Source: Spirodela intermedia (lineage: Eukaryota; Streptophyta; Magnoliopsida; Alismatales; Araceae). From it: a stretch of 64,000 nucleotides of DNA. Positions 34,617 to 47,045 of the stretch are shown here, one piece after another. The translations under genes and the position numbers were made by a program. Location: the NCBI GenBank assembly GCA_902729315.2, contig LR746280.1, positions 3,344,501 through 3,408,500 on the forward strand. Direction: 5' to 3'. The notes below the pieces were generated by a model. The model made no database searches. It was not told the DNA's origin and saw nothing but the letters and a program-made list of their open reading frames with translations. The first letter of the stretch is position 1; every line of letters begins with the position of its first letter.

Positions 34617-35741
34617 TTAGAACGGATTCATTTCCAGAAGGTAGGCCTTCCTCTTGATCAGATTCTTCGCAGCCTCCCTGAACAGACCTTCAAATGCGTC
34701 AACTGCAAAACCATCCCCTCCATCAGCCTTGATCACCCGGTCTACTGGCCTGATTGCCACCAGCGTTGCTCCCTCCATCACGTCCCCCGAGCTCAGCATG
34801 AGGCGGGACGCATGCCAGAGTTTCATGTTGAGTGCTGGCACCTGCGTCCGATTTGACGAACAAGCTACCTCAATGGAAGAGCACCTGAATTCCTCGAGCT
34901 GTCCTTTTTCCATGTGGAGCACCCCCTGGCCATCCGCGTCAGTAATTTCCAAACTCTGCACCGCGGAATGCTCATTCACGATTTCCCGCAGCAGGAAATG
35001 ACGAGCCGATGCAGCAATTAAGGATGTGATTGTCCACACGACGCGCAGTTTCAGCCCACCGTCGGTGCAGAAGGACTGATCCTCGTCGTCGTCGTCAGCA
35101 TTCCCGTCCACGGCATGAACGGCGACATCGCTGCAATCGGGATGCTTCCGGCAGCTTAAAGACGTCGCACTGAGGATGGCACAGCTCTCCAGAGTGCGCC
35201 CGAACGCCGCTTTCCAGAGAAGAACGGCTCCAGGGTCGACCCCGAGCTCGCCACTGGGAAGCACGATCTGGAGGGAGCGGACCCCGCGGAAGCTCCGCAG
35301 CACCTCGGAGGGGGAGTGGTGGGAGATCTCCGCAGCGAGGAGCACCTTCCGGGGGAGGAGCACCTGATGGAGCGCGCTAAGCGGGCGGGAGACGAATGTG
35401 GAGAAGAGCAGACGGGCAAAGGCCCCAAGAATGCCGCCGTACTTGGGCTCCTCTGCGCCGGAGCCCCCCAGGTTGAGGTACTGGTGGTGACGGGGGGTAG
35501 CCGACGTCGTGCCGGAGGAGGAGACGACGCAATCGACGCGGACCAGTACAGACTCCGCCTGCACAGCGAGGTACCGGAATCGGCGGGATACTGCGCAGCA
35601 GCGGCCGAGGAACTTGACGTCGCGGAGGGCGTTGAAGACGACGAGCAGGATGGCATCTGGGAGGCGATCGAAGGGGCCGTCCTCCTCCTCCTCCTCCTCC
35701 GTCGCCGCCGCCGCCGCCGAGGACTCCGCGGAGGAGCGCAT
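34617..35741 (-). CDS. F-box protein, AUF1-like (At1g78100 group)
   Basis: Intronless gene of 374 codons starting MRSSAESS. After an Ala- and Glu-rich N-terminus the F-box spans residues about 22-60 (GPFDRLPDAILLVVFNALRD, then KFLGRCCAVSRRF), which would bind SKP1 in an SCF ubiquitin ligase. The rest is the conserved family C-terminus with no LRR or Kelch repeats: RSLQIVLPSGELG, ESCAILSATS, LKLRVVWTITSLIAASARHF, HASRLMLSSGDVMEGATLVAI and the final KAYLLEMNPF. These resemble plant F-box proteins such as AUXIN UP-REGULATED F-BOX 1, implicated in auxin and cytokinin responses; the target is not predictable. The frame is open up to another ATG at 35939. I prefer 35741 because the extension encodes Gly-Leu repeats from telomere-like CCCTAA sequence typical of a leader. 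The gene is divergent from the VQ gene. Confidence 0.9.
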   Translation of the reverse strand: MRSSAESSAAAAATEEEEEEDGPFDRLPDAILLVVFNALRDVKFLGRCCAVSRRFRYLAVQAESVLVRVDCVVSSSGTTSATPRHHQYLNLGGSGAEEPKYGGILGAFARLLFSTFVSRPLSALHQVLLPRKVLLAAEISHHSPSEVLRSFRGVRSLQIVLPSGELGVDPGAVLLWKAAFGRTLESCAILSATSLSCRKHPDCSDVAVHAVDGNADDDDEDQSFCTDGGLKLRVVWTITSLIAASARHFLLREIVNEHSAVQSLEITDADGQGVLHMEKGQLEEFRCSSIEVACSSNRTQVPALNMKLWHASRLMLSSGDVMEGATLVAIRPVDRVIKADGGDGFAVDAFEGLFREAAKNLIKRKAYLLEMNPF

Positions 35742-35780
35742 TCCACCAAATCTAGCTCCAAGCTCCTCCAACCCCAACCC

Positions 35781-35812
35781 CAACCCTAACCCTAATTCTA
35801 GCAAGCTCAGCT
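35781..35812. promoter_or_regulatory. Telo-box-like CCCTAA repeats in the F-box leader
   Basis: AACCCCAACCC units are followed by two CCCTAA units, 40-70 nt upstream of the preferred F-box start. AAACCCTAA-type telo-boxes are known plant promoter elements of growth-related genes. Here the match is without the leading AAA. Confidence 0.4.
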
Positions 35813-36499
35813 TTCCTCGGGGAAGGACGAAGGTTCGCGAAGGAAGGTGACCACCCGCGGCACTCACTCTACGAACAGCTGTCCGTCCTCCAACTGCACC
35901 CACGGAATGATAAAGGATGCTGGGCCGGGCCGAGACCACCTAATGGGCCCAAGAGAGCGATTTTCAGAACGACCCAGAATGCGGTGGAATAGGCGGGGGG
36001 AGGGGTACTTGCACAAATCACAGAGAAGATGAGGGTTAGCAGAAAATAATAACCTTTTCCCCGGACGCTCTCTGGGAGAAACACAGCAAGCGAAGTACAC
36101 TCGGCAGACATTTCCTAATTTGGTTAACAATCAGTATCTATGGGGCCGTATTTGTTCCTATTTTAGGAAATATCCACACCGCGCTCCAACTGGGGGATCA
36201 GAAAATGCGTTCTGAATAAACCGCAGGGACAGTTTATCACAATCAACGGTCCCCCATGGTCTCGAAGAGGACTTCTGCAGATCTCTCTCTCTCTTTCTGT
36301 ACTCAAATCGAAGGAGAGAGAGGGAAGACTGGCCTACGATCTTAAGCGGGAGAGAGAGAGAGGGGTAGCTCACCGACGTGTCACTGCTGTAACGGTCGCA
36401 TCAAAACTGCCCCCGCACCAGGCGCGGGGACCCCTACCTGAGCTCCGCCCGGCGGAGCTACGTGTTGCTTCTCAGTTCCCGCCGCCGCCGCCGCCGCCT
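35813..36499. other. Divergent F-box/VQ intergenic region
   Basis: Upstream sequence shared by the F-box gene (minus) and the VQ gene (plus). It contains GA/CT patches at 36284-36362 and a CCGCC-rich patch at 36480-36500. No gene seen. Confidence 0.4.
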
Positions 36500-36502
36500 C
36501 CG

Positions 36503-36597
36503 CCCTCTCTCTTTCACTCTCTCTCTCTCTCCCTCTCTCTCTTTCACTCTCTCTCTCCCTCTCTCTCTCTCTCTCCCTCTCTCTCCCTCTCTCTCCC

Positions 36598-36631
<34 letters not shown>

Positions 36632-36633
36632 CC

Positions 36634-36727
<94 letters not shown>

Positions 36728-36852
36728 CTCTCTCTCCCTCCTCTCTCTTTTACTCTCTCTCTCTCTCTCTCTCTCCCTCCTCTCTCTTTTACTCTCTCTC
36801 TCTCTCTCTCTCTCCCTCCTCTCTCTTTTACTCTCTCTCTCTCTCTCTCTCC
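36503..36852. repeat. 350-bp CT-rich tract with a 39-bp higher-order repeat
   Basis: It is almost pure CT with scattered CCCT interruptions. From 36720 on, a 39-bp unit (CCCTCCTCTCTC, TTTTA, then CT run) is repeated three times, with TTTTA at 36748, 36787 and 36826. The tract ends about 55 bp before the VQ TATA box. Confidence 0.92.
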
Positions 36853-36908
36853 ATCGGTTTCCCTTCCGCTTGCCCCCGTCCCTTCCGCTTCCCGTTCCCC
36901 TTCTTGCT

Positions 36909-36914
36909 TATAAA
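36909..36914 (+). promoter_or_regulatory. TATA box of the VQ gene
   Basis: CTTATAAAGCC. It would give a leader of roughly 95 nt before the start codon at 37037. Confidence 0.55.
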
Positions 36915-37036
36915 GCCACTCGAGGCTACAAACGGAGGAAGGTAGCTTTCTCTCACTCTCTCCACGGCGGATGCCAAATTCCAGCAGCTCACTGCTCCCT
37001 CTATCTGTTCGTTGGCCGGCGTGATCCGCCGGCGGC

Positions 37037-37597
37037 ATGGGACCCCCGAAGAAGAGTGGCGGGTGGAACCGGGCGGCGCCGCTGAAGGTCCACCACAACT
37101 CCCACCTCATCCACAAGCACTCCCCCTCCCCTTCCTCTTCCTCTTCCTCTTCCTCCCCCTCCTCCTCCGCAGGCGACCAGCAGCAGCAGCCGGTGATCAT
37201 CTACACCAGCGCCCCGAGGATAATCCACACGCCGGCCAAGGACTTCATGCGGCTCGTGCAGAAGCTCACCGGGCTCTGCCCCTCCGACAACGGCGACGGC
37301 GACGACGGCGGCGACGAGGGCCAGCCTCCCCGCGGCCCGCCAGCCCGCCACCGCCTCCCCAACGGCGGCGGCAGCGGCGGCGGCGGCGGACAGTTCCCGC
37401 TGCTGCCGCTGGCCCCGTTCTCGCCGGAGATTCCGGTGTTCAGGCCGGCGAGCGGCTCGGGTGACGTGTTCTACAACATCGCCGCCACCGTCTTCGCCCG
37501 TGCCCCTCCGCTCCCTCCGCCGGCCCTCGGCGGCGCCATCCCGCCGGCCGTGTTGGAGCTCATGAGGGGCTTACCCGATTACCACCTCCCCTTATGA
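37037..37597 (+). CDS. VQ motif-containing protein
   Basis: Intronless gene of 186 codons. The VQ motif FMRLVQKLTG spans residues 70-79 and is preceded by VIIYTSAPRIIHTPAKD. This combination marks the VQ8/VQ20-like subgroup, close to MKS1-type proteins. VQ proteins are small nuclear cofactors that bind WRKY transcription factors and MAP-kinase substrates, and modulate defence and development. Before the motif is a basic start (MGPPKKSGGW) and a long Ser run (33-44). After it come Gly-rich and Pro-rich low-complexity stretches and the conserved FSPEIPVF and DVFYNIA segments. Lack of introns and high GC are usual for the family in monocots. The first ATG after the TATA box is used. The partner WRKY cannot be deduced. 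Confidence 0.93.
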   Translation: MGPPKKSGGWNRAAPLKVHHNSHLIHKHSPSPSSSSSSSSPSSSAGDQQQQPVIIYTSAPRIIHTPAKDFMRLVQKLTGLCPSDNGDGDDGGDEGQPPRGPPARHRLPNGGGSGGGGGQFPLLPLAPFSPEIPVFRPASGSGDVFYNIAATVFARAPPLPPPALGGAIPPAVLELMRGLPDYHLPL

Positions 37598-37724
37598 TAA
37601 GCCATGAGCCAGGAGCCATTCCTGCCCTTCTGATAAGCCCGGCCCGGCCCGTTATTACCAGAGCCTTTGGGTCCCATTCTGTTTTTTTTTCCTGGGGCAA
37701 GGACGATCCTGCGGGGGAAATTAA

Positions 37725-37980
37725 ATACGAGCACAGAGAAATAACTCCGATATACTTTTTGTAATAAATACGTGGAATTATACGTGGACCTCTCCGGTGA
37801 AGCCAGGTGAAATGGGCCCACAGTCTTGGAAATCCCACCCAGAAATTGTGAGAAATAGGCCCCAGGGACACAGTATACGAGCATTGAGAAATAACTCGGA
37901 TATTACTTTTTGTGCTACACTGAATTACACGTGGATCTCTCTGCTGAAGCCAGCTGGAAAGTGTGGGTCCCACATCTTTC
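37725..37980 (+). repeat. Tandem duplicated promoter block upstream of VAMP72
   Basis: A block of about 105 bp at 37725-37830 is repeated, diverged, at 37875-37980, exactly 150 bp apart. Shared parts include ATACGAGCA, GAGAAATAACTC, ACTTTTTGT, ACGTGGA-CTCTC and TGAAGCCAG. Each copy has one TACACGTGG/TATACGTGG G-box-like core. Confidence 0.75.
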
Positions 37981-38228
37981 CTGATTTGCTTCGAGACCAA
38001 GAAACGGATTGTGCGTTAACGAGACCCAATATGCCAGCAGTGGATGATCTAGACCGTCCAATTCGAATACGGGGAAAGCCGTTTTTTCCCCTCGAAGAAC
38101 AGTTCTTCCGAGTTCGTCGTCGTGCTCATCTTCTCGTTTCTTCTCTGGTTTTTGTCGAGGCGATTAATCACAGAGTCGGCTGGCGGTGGGGGCTCTGGAC
38201 GCTGTGGAGTCGGGGGGTGGTGGGGACC

Positions 38229-41200
38229 ATGGGGCAGCAGTCGCTTATCTTTGGATTTGTGGCGAGGGGGACTGTGATCCTGGCGTCCTTCACGGAGTTC
38301 ACGGGGAACTTCTCCAGCATCGCCGCCCAGTGCCTCCAGAAGCTCCCCGCCAGCAACAACAAGTTCACCTACACCTGCGACGGCCACACCTTCAGTTACC
38401 TCATCGAGGATGGCTACAGTTACGTCTCTCCTTGACCAATCTTCTTGTTTTGCTCTCTTGCGTCAATCATCTTGTGTTTTGCAGCAAAATCAGGTTGTTC
38501 TTTTCCTACTAGAGGTACCATCAAGATTTTGAAAGCTTATTCGGGGTTAGCGTTGTTCCGGTTGTAGTGCCTGGATAGATCTCTGATTTTCTGCGTCCCC
38601 TGGGCTTCTATGATCGATTTCACTTTTTTCTCGGGGAGTCGGTTCCGATTGATGGTGGACAGTGACTCTTTTTTTATGGTTCTTTCTTGTTTTATTTTGC
38701 TCTTTTGTGACGGGGAGGGAGAAAAGGCACCGTTGGGTGTGCTTGACGTGATCTTGTGGCGAGAGTTGAGAAATATAGATGGCCAGCGTCGGATTTTATC
38801 GTTCATAGGTGCAGCTGATGCCAGTTGATGTGAGGGTATCAGGGATGGAACTGTTTTTCTGGTTACGATGAAGTCAAATCTTTTCATTCCTTAGCTCAGG
38901 TTGTTCGCAGTCTTAGTGATAGAAAATTCCAAATCAGTATGTTTTCAACTATGTCAATTTCCTATTTCCGATCATGCTTGCAAAGTTCGTAATCTGTAGC
39001 ATTAAAATGTGTGCTAGATTACTTTCGGCGCAAGTCTTCTGATTTATTACTGTTTATGAAAGTCAAGTTATTTTATCTTCTTCAGTCCAAATTTTAGTCT
39101 ACTCCCAATTATTTTGTATCAAATGGGAAATTTTGTTCTTATATTCTCTCTATTATTGTTTTAGTTGGTGTGAATTATTTTAACTCGGGACTTGCTACTG
39201 ATCCCTGAACAATGTACTTGGGACAGGAGTTACTCGAACGGATTCCACAATTAGTACACGCTAACTGTGGTGATGTGACCTTTCTTTCACAATTAATACT
39301 GTGTTTATACCTTTTGTTAAATGGACTCATCATGCTCTATACTGTCCATGAACCATTCCTTCAACACTTTTTTTTACTTGTTTCCTACATCTGAAGTCCT
39401 TTGAAGTAATAATCTGAACACCCATGACTTTTAAAAGCTTGTTCACAAGGAAACTATGTTTCTTCCAGCTGTTTCTTTTTCTGAATCATGTATATCTTTG
39501 TACCTTGGTTTTGGCTTTTCTACATTAACTGTGTCTAGGTGATGTCTGTGTGTCGCACAAAGGACATGTAATGCATGTTATTGGGAAACTTGACCACTAA
39601 AACTTATTTAATGGGAGAAGCTACACTGTGAGCCTCAGCGTAGTACAGGGTAAATAAGCAATAAATGGTATACTATTTTTTCAATTTTTCTGTGAACAAG
39701 CATATAAAACATTTTTTTTCCTTTTTTTTTTAAATTGAACAGTGAAAATGGCAACAATCAAGGTTGGCTGGTAATAGAATTTCTGAAGCAAGTTTTATAT
39801 ATTTGATGTAAGTGAGCTATCTTCAATCTGGTAGACTGCATCTAATAACCAGCTCTTAGTCACTCTCATTTTCAGGATAGGATCAGATTTTATGTAGCCT
39901 ACTCCCCAACATGTAGTATGGATATTGGACTTGTTGCAGTTGTTCGAAGATTTCATTTAACTGGGGCTTGTTTATGGTCTAAAGCCCAGGTTGGAGTTGA
40001 GGATGGCCGGGGTTTGCATGGTGGGGATGTGAGTTGGTAGGATGTAGCATGTTGAAAATTGGCAAGTCGACATGCCTGAATTGGGATGGTAGGGTGAGGT
40101 AGAACACACAAGGTGCAGCTTGATGGGCTTCGTTGACTGTTTTCGGCTTTCCAAGATTTGGGACCCATTGCAGCCTGTATTTGGTAGGATCTCTCCAGGC
40201 CGCATATTAATCTGGTGCTTGACAGGAGTTTCTCCGCAAAAGAGGTATATGGTTGTATGTTTTTGGAAGAAAATGTCATCTTTAGACATTTTTCTGGAAT
40301 AAAGGTAATTGTGAGGTTGGGGTGGGTTACCTTGCATGCAATACTTCAAGACTTTAGGAGATGAAATCCCCTGGCTTAGAGAGTGGTCCCTATGGACTGA
40401 GCGAGTGAACAAAAATTATGTAATACAGGGGAAATCTAGATGTCATATTTACAGTTTTTCATCATCTTAATATGGACTATGACATTTCTATACGGAGGAA
40501 TATGTAGAGAATGTATGTGTTCATCCATTCTGATTTAGGTTAAATAATGAAAGAAATTATGAATGACTTATCAATACTTACTGGGCTATACAAAATCTTA
40601 TTACAGACCCTAATAATCAAGGTTTGTACACTTGGCTTTACATGTATGAGTCAAATAAATTTTTGATGTAGCAAAATCTTCATAACTGTAAAACTGGGCC
40701 AATTAACCAAACACACTGTTGTGGGTTTCTGGGCTGGAGTGTGGTCAAAGGAAATCGAGTACTGAACTGAGGATTAATGAACTGGATTTGATATGAATTT
40801 CTGAATTAGCGTACTAAAAAAATGATCATGCTATTGAATCTCAGATAGCTGTCACCAGTGAGAGGAAATTGTTAAAATGAGCCGCGGCCACTTTCTCTAT
40901 TGAACAGAGAGATGCCTAGCTTCGGTTCATGTGCCTAAAGGACGAGGAGGTAGTTTATTCTGAGATTCGCCTATAAAGAAAAAAAAAATTCAATTGAAAT
41001 ATCTGTACATTATGCCTTTAATTTGTGCTAAATCCCTACTTAGTTTCTTTCTACAATCTGATTCAAGGCACTAGTGTCAGTGCGAATCACCTGCCAGTGT
41101 TCACCCTTTCCTGAGGTTTGTTTGAGAAAAATGATTGACAGTTGAAAGTTGCTGGATATATGTCAAATGCTCCTATGAATAATATCGTGTCAACAGGTGG

Positions 41201-42704
41201 GGGGTGGGTACGAAAATAATTTTCTGAACTCCTGTCCTGTCCATGTGGTGGTTGATGTGAAGCTGGATGTTTAAAATGGGAGGGAGGGCTCCTGGGTGAA
41301 GTGAGCGGGCTGTTATGTGGGAGACGAGAAAGTGTCCCACATGGAGAAGTTTGGAGCCCTTTTGGGCTTTCTGGGACCAGTCTTGCTGGCTAGACCCTAG
41401 AGAGAGCCCTAGCCAGGGCCAGATAGTCACCAGGCTGGACTGGACTGGGCTGGGCTTTTGAGTTTTGCCAGACAGATCCACTAGCAACACCAGTTGTAAG
41501 AATTCTTTACATAGAAACATCCTTCTGTTTTAGTTTGCTTTCTTTCTGATGCATCATCACCACCATCGTCCTGTATACACATTATTCATGTACCCAGACA
41601 GATGAAGGTTGGAAATTTTTCAATGTATGTTAAAATTCAGTCCCTCCAAATGGTGACCACCTCTACGAGTTTATGGAATCTGTGTCTTGTCGGCTCTTGG
41701 CAGTTTACTGTGTGGTGGCAGCTGAGTCAGTTGGAAGGCAAGTGCCTATTGCATTCCTAGAGAGGGTCAAGGAAGACTTCACCAAGAGATATGGTGGAGG
41801 AAAAGCTGCTACTGTCGATGCTGATGGCCTCAACAGGGAATTCGGGTGTGTGTCATCAGATTATAATAGATAATGTAGAGTGCATCGTTACTCATTTGGT
41901 ATGGTATTAAGCCATCAAATGCCCTCTGCTATTTTATCCAGGCCCAAGCTCAAGGATCACATGCAGTACTGTATTGATCATCCCGAGGAGATCAGTAAGC
42001 TTGCCAACGTGAAAGCTCAGGTTTCAGAGGTTAAGGGAGTAATGATGGAGAACATTGAGAAGGTAGATCCACGTCTGATCCTCCCTAAATCTCAGCTCTC
42101 ATTCCTCTCATCTCAAGGCCTCCTTCATTATCTCAGGCTACCACTCCTAGCTATTGACCAGATTTTGTGATGGTCTGATATTTTTATCTCATAGGTTCTT
42201 GAACGAGGTGAGAAGATCGAGCTTCTTGTTGACAAAACGGAGAACCTTCGCTCTCAGGTTAGTCCTGATTAGCTTTCTACCCTAAGAACCAGTATCATTT
42301 TCCGTTTTCTCCTTCTTTCACTCTTGTGGATGAAGAAAATCACAGAAATCGGGCTTTGGGCCTTATTCAATTGAGGCCAGGCACATCCTGTTGCATGCCC
42401 AGCAGTGGAGTTTGTTTCTGAGTTTTTAAGTCCTAGTTAACCGAGAGCCCAGACCTGGTGTCGATGTATAGACATTCCATTGACCCTGTGGAGTAACTAT
42501 GTAAACCAGTTGCAACATTCGTCGTATTCATTATTTTTTGGGATCGGATTATTGTTACAGGCGCAAGATTTCAGGCAGAAAGGGACGAACGTGAGGAGGA
42601 AGATGTGGCTCCAGAATATGAAGATAAAGCTCATTGTCCTCAGTATCCTCATTGTGATGATCTTCATCATCGTCCTAGCCGCCTGCCATGGCTTCAATTG
42701 TTGA
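38229..42704 (+). CDS. VAMP72: VAMP72-type R-SNARE (VAMP721/722-like)
   Basis: Five exons: 38229-38418, 41704-41845, 41942-42062, 42195-42257 and 42561-42704. They give 219 residues, the standard length for VAMP721. The N-terminal longin domain (about 1-115) begins [18 protein letters not shown]. The SNARE motif (about 125-185) includes [20 protein letters not shown] and [12 protein letters not shown], then [19 protein letters not shown] with the zero-layer Arg155. A single C-terminal membrane anchor spans about 196-213, followed by CHGFNC. The protein tethers post-Golgi secretory vesicles to plasma-membrane Q-SNAREs (SYP12/SNAP33 type) in secretion, cytokinesis and defence. Intron 1 is 3.3 kb and its donor (A|GTTACG) is weak; the others are short. 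The phase join at intron 1 (GGC TAC A|TT TAC TGT) restores the family's conserved junction. Confidence 0.97.
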
Positions 42705-42834
42705 TGGGATATATATATATATACACCAGACGCATGAAGAAGAGCAGATATATACAAGAAAGAAAGCCCTATTATCACCTTACATTACATTTTGGTGGTC
42801 TTTGTTGATATGCATCCCACACACACATGGGCTT

Positions 42835-42837
<3 letters not shown>

Positions 42838-42892
<55 letters not shown>

Positions 42893-42905
42893 CTCTCTCT
42901 CCCTC
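42838..42905. repeat. (CT)n microsatellite in VAMP72 3' UTR
   Basis: About 26 uninterrupted CT units plus a further imperfect run, 130 nt after the stop codon. An (AT)n run lies at 42710-42722 just after the stop. Confidence 0.92.
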
Positions 42906-45900
42906 TCCCCATCTTTATCTTTTGTTTTTCAAATGGATAGTTTCCCAAGAGTGCTCCATTACTGGCAATATTCCTCTTCAGCATTTCCTGAACCTCTAGT
43001 TCTGCCCATGAACTTTTTATACAGGGGGTCTGGGCCATATTTTTAATTTGACATCCCAGAGTTGTATTCATTACATTTCTTAATGATTGATCAATACTAA
43101 CCTTATTTGAACTATTCAGGACCTTAACGTAGTTATTTTGCCTCATTGAGCTACTCATTACACATCATTATTTAAGGTTTTGGTAATGTTAGGGATCATT
43201 TGTTGAAGAACTATAATTAAACTCAAAGCAATGTTGTTGTCTGAAGATATTTCTTATTCTTTAAGTATTAATCATAAATCATATTCATTCTCTTTTAATT
43301 TTGTGGAAGAAATTATCAAGTATGATTAAATATTTATGTGATGGCCATAGAACTCTCAGTGTAGGTCTTTGTGTTTAGTGATTATTTATATTTTAGCCAT
43401 AACACCTAGTGGATGCTGTGAACAAATTTTCATGAGATTTGACAATTTGTTCTTTCAGAATATTATCCTATAAGCTCGTTATATAGCTGCTTGAACCTTG
43501 TGCTCAAGAATCCATATTCATTCTCTATAGTATATATGACATGAATCATTGATTGCCCATTAACTAAGTTCATAAATTTGTACTATGTTTGGAAATAGTA
43601 GTCTCATGGCTAGTGACATAGATATAGGTTTTGAAGTGATTTTCTAATTTTAAATTGCCTCAGATATTTATAATTTATTTTGTACCTCATTTTGTATTCT
43701 TCACATAAACAATTAAATACACAAAGACATACTAGAGGTATGACAACAATAATGTGCACTAAATGTTATCATACCTGTTTATTCCTCTTATAACATGTGA
43801 ATTAGTCATTATAGCTGGTTTTCACTTTGTGGCAACTATGATACGAAATAGTAGCCATTCAGAGTTACATTCACAAACAATTAATCTGTACTGTTTCAAA
43901 ATCCTTGTTGTTTAGGATGTTGACCTCACATGTATCATTATATTTGTGGAGATTTGATCATGACAATTATCTTTCCCCTTTTATTCCTTTTTAGGTTTCT
44001 CATGAGCATAGCTAGTGTGTAATGTTAATTCAAATGTGACAGAAAATTATTAGAAAAGTATTGAATATGGCCCAAAATCATCACAAGGAAATTAATAGAA
44101 AATTATTAAAAAATCATTGTAGACAACCCCTTTTTGGAATGGTGATAGCGATTGTGAGCAGCCCATGCAATGCAAACCTTAGACATTTGCTAAACATATG
44201 CCATAATAAGCCTTTTAAAGTCAAGGGTGGGTCTTGCTTCGATGTGTGAGTCTTCACTTTTTTAATATCTATGCTCTAATAAACCTGTAGCTTCATTCAA
44301 ATTTTGAGCATCTTGTAAAAGTAAAAGGAGATACGAATTTTATTAATAATTCATTCAATGAGATATAATGATAGATTTGAGAACAAAGGCTTATGCTGTA
44401 AATGAGAGTGATGTTTTTACCTACTTTTTGAAGGAGCCACATGACACATGATCAATCTTGCATTGTAAATTGGTAGTGGTGTAAGATGCAGCCATCTATC
44501 TATCTAGTAGAAAGGGACTCTTGTCAATGCTTATGTGGATGAGTTTTTCCAATCTCTTAATATCCATGTTGAGTCTTTTGAAAAAGTCCACCTTGGTTAA
44601 GTTTGGTTTATATTCATTGACTCTGGGGTGCTAAACTAACGAATTGAGGGTTTAGGGAAGATATCTTGTTTGAACAATGGTTTATATATACCCCTGGTTT
44701 GCATGAAAGATGGCCATCTTGTTGAAGGTTTTGGCACTAGATGGACATATTTTTTATTTGTGAAAACATCACTTCTGACATAAATTCCAGAGCTCTATAA
44801 ATTATAAGCATGAAAGACCATCTGACTTAGATTTTTTGTGGAGATTGAGGTTGGTCTCTGTTAGGACCCCACTGGTAGCATACGTGTGGTGAAGAAGGAA
44901 AACATGTGAAAAGCTCTCGGGAGAAACTTGGGGAGACTTCCAAGGAGGGGATGGCTTAGGCGAGAATGACCACGGAATATAAATGGTGCTATGAGAAACA
45001 GAATAAGGGACAAAATTTCAGACAAGGAGAGCCATGGAATCCTCTCAAAGCCCATTCCCACCTTCTCTTTTCTCTCTTCCCTTTTTGGTAATTTGATAGA
45101 AATTGTCACTTCAACGGCCCTACTTATATTGCTTTGTTACGAGTTAGCTTGATCAATAAAAATTGGTTTCCACCCAATTCATCCTGATCCAATCCTTCTA
45201 AAGAGGATCATATCACTTTTGTTCTGATATTTACATCTACAAATTTTCTAGGCATCATAGTTCTTGTCGTAAATTAATTTGAATTCATTATCAGCGAAAT
45301 TATGTACTCTTAATCATTTATCAATTGATATGAAACACATTAATTTCAGTCTATTATAGTCTTTGTTAGTCGAATTAACATCAAACGATAAATGCTGAAC
45401 CCAAGGTTATAGTTGCATGAGCCCCTTCGTGTCTTTGTTTCAGATCATTTTATAGCACTTGGATAATATTGGGTTATTAAATGATACGAATGACATTATT
45501 TTGGGTTCACGATTTTCATCGCAATGGAGTTTTCAACATCTAATTTCTCCTTCACACAAACCCAAAAAAAAAGAGTTTTCTCTCTAAATTCACAAATTTG
45601 GAGTAAAACCTTTGTATCACGGTTTGTGATCCTCTCTTCCATTGAGAGAAAAATTGAGAGCAGGAAACCCAATAGAAATTTTATAATTATATTCTTTATA
45701 ATGAAATTACATCAGAAAGATCATTTGATCGTGACATTTGCTTCATATTGTAAGGTATGATCTTACCAATAGGGAACGATATTACAAAAGTTAGAATAAA
45801 TAGGTAGATCAGCCCACTAACCATTATTGGCTTATTTAGGTGTTAATAGCTAATGCTCAAGGGGAATCAAAGAAAGATAAGCTACAAGTCATCCTCGATT

Positions 45901-46033
45901 TCTTTTTTGAGTTGGTAATTGCCTCTGATGCATTCGAATTGGAAACAAATCTTGTAGGAATAGTAAGAAAGCAGAGGAGAAGGCACATCCAAATGGACCG
46001 TAACAAGAGAAGATTGGAGTTAGTGTAGAGGGA
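42906..46033. other. Intergenic, AT-rich
   Basis: No gene recognised. At 44861 TGTTAGGACCCC begins a stretch with a GGTTTCCACCC segment and an AATAAAA signal at about 45155. It resembles the start of a copia LTR, perhaps a solo LTR, but the right end is unclear. Confidence 0.35.
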
Positions 46034-47009
46034 TCAGAAGGGTATTGCTGCCTCAATGCCTCCCAGCCCTTCGTATTCCCTAATCATCAGCCCATCCATC
46101 TCTTGAACCTGATAGTCCGCATGATGCCCAACCTGCAACATGAGATCCGCCTCTCTTGTCAACCTTTTTGGAGTAGCTATATATCCATGCATATACTTGT
46201 TTATGTATCTCAAATATAGACTGTAGGTAATATTTTCATCAAATATCTAAACATGCTCGATGGATAATAAGTGGGGATGAGGTATCTAACAAGATGGAAC
46301 ATAGGTCGATAATAAAATAAAAGTAATCATGCAGAAGAATACCGACTAAAGTATACCCAAGTATTTTAGCCACATTCTTTAGTGTCTCGATGCAACACTG
46401 GACTAGTCTAACATAAATCCAATGAAAGAGAGAAGAGCGGAGGGCTGTACTACCGAAGGCCGCAATTTAGGCATCACCGCAGCAGCCAGATCAGCCTCGC
46501 TCAGGGTAAAGTCACAGAGGGCAGCGGCGGCGGAGAGCTTCATGGATAGAAACTGCGGAAAGAGCTGCCCGAGGATAAGCAAACATGGGGATGGAGAAAG
46601 GGCAGAGGAATCCATGATCTGGGCTCACCTCCACCTGGTTCTGCAGTGACCTGACGTAGTTAATTATCTCGTCCAACATCACCGTGGTGCCCATCGCCTG
46701 CTCCGTAATTCAGGAAGAGAAAGCAGTGTGATCAAAGAGGAGAGAGAGAGCGAGCGAGCAAGCGAGAGAGAGAGAGAGGTATGGGCTACCTTGTAGCAGC
46801 CGGGGACCAGGGTCTGCAGGCGCCTCATCTTTTCGTTTATCTTCTCTCTTCTCACCTGCATCGTGCATAAACCAAGTGACTAGGATGTTTTCTGAAGGCC
46901 AGAAACGATTTGTGCGGGCATATTATTTACATAGATAAATTTAATTATGGAAGATGTACCTATGTGTGCATCAAGATATATGGATATAACTACAGAGCGA
47001 GCGAGCGAG

Positions 47010-47045
<36 letters not shown>
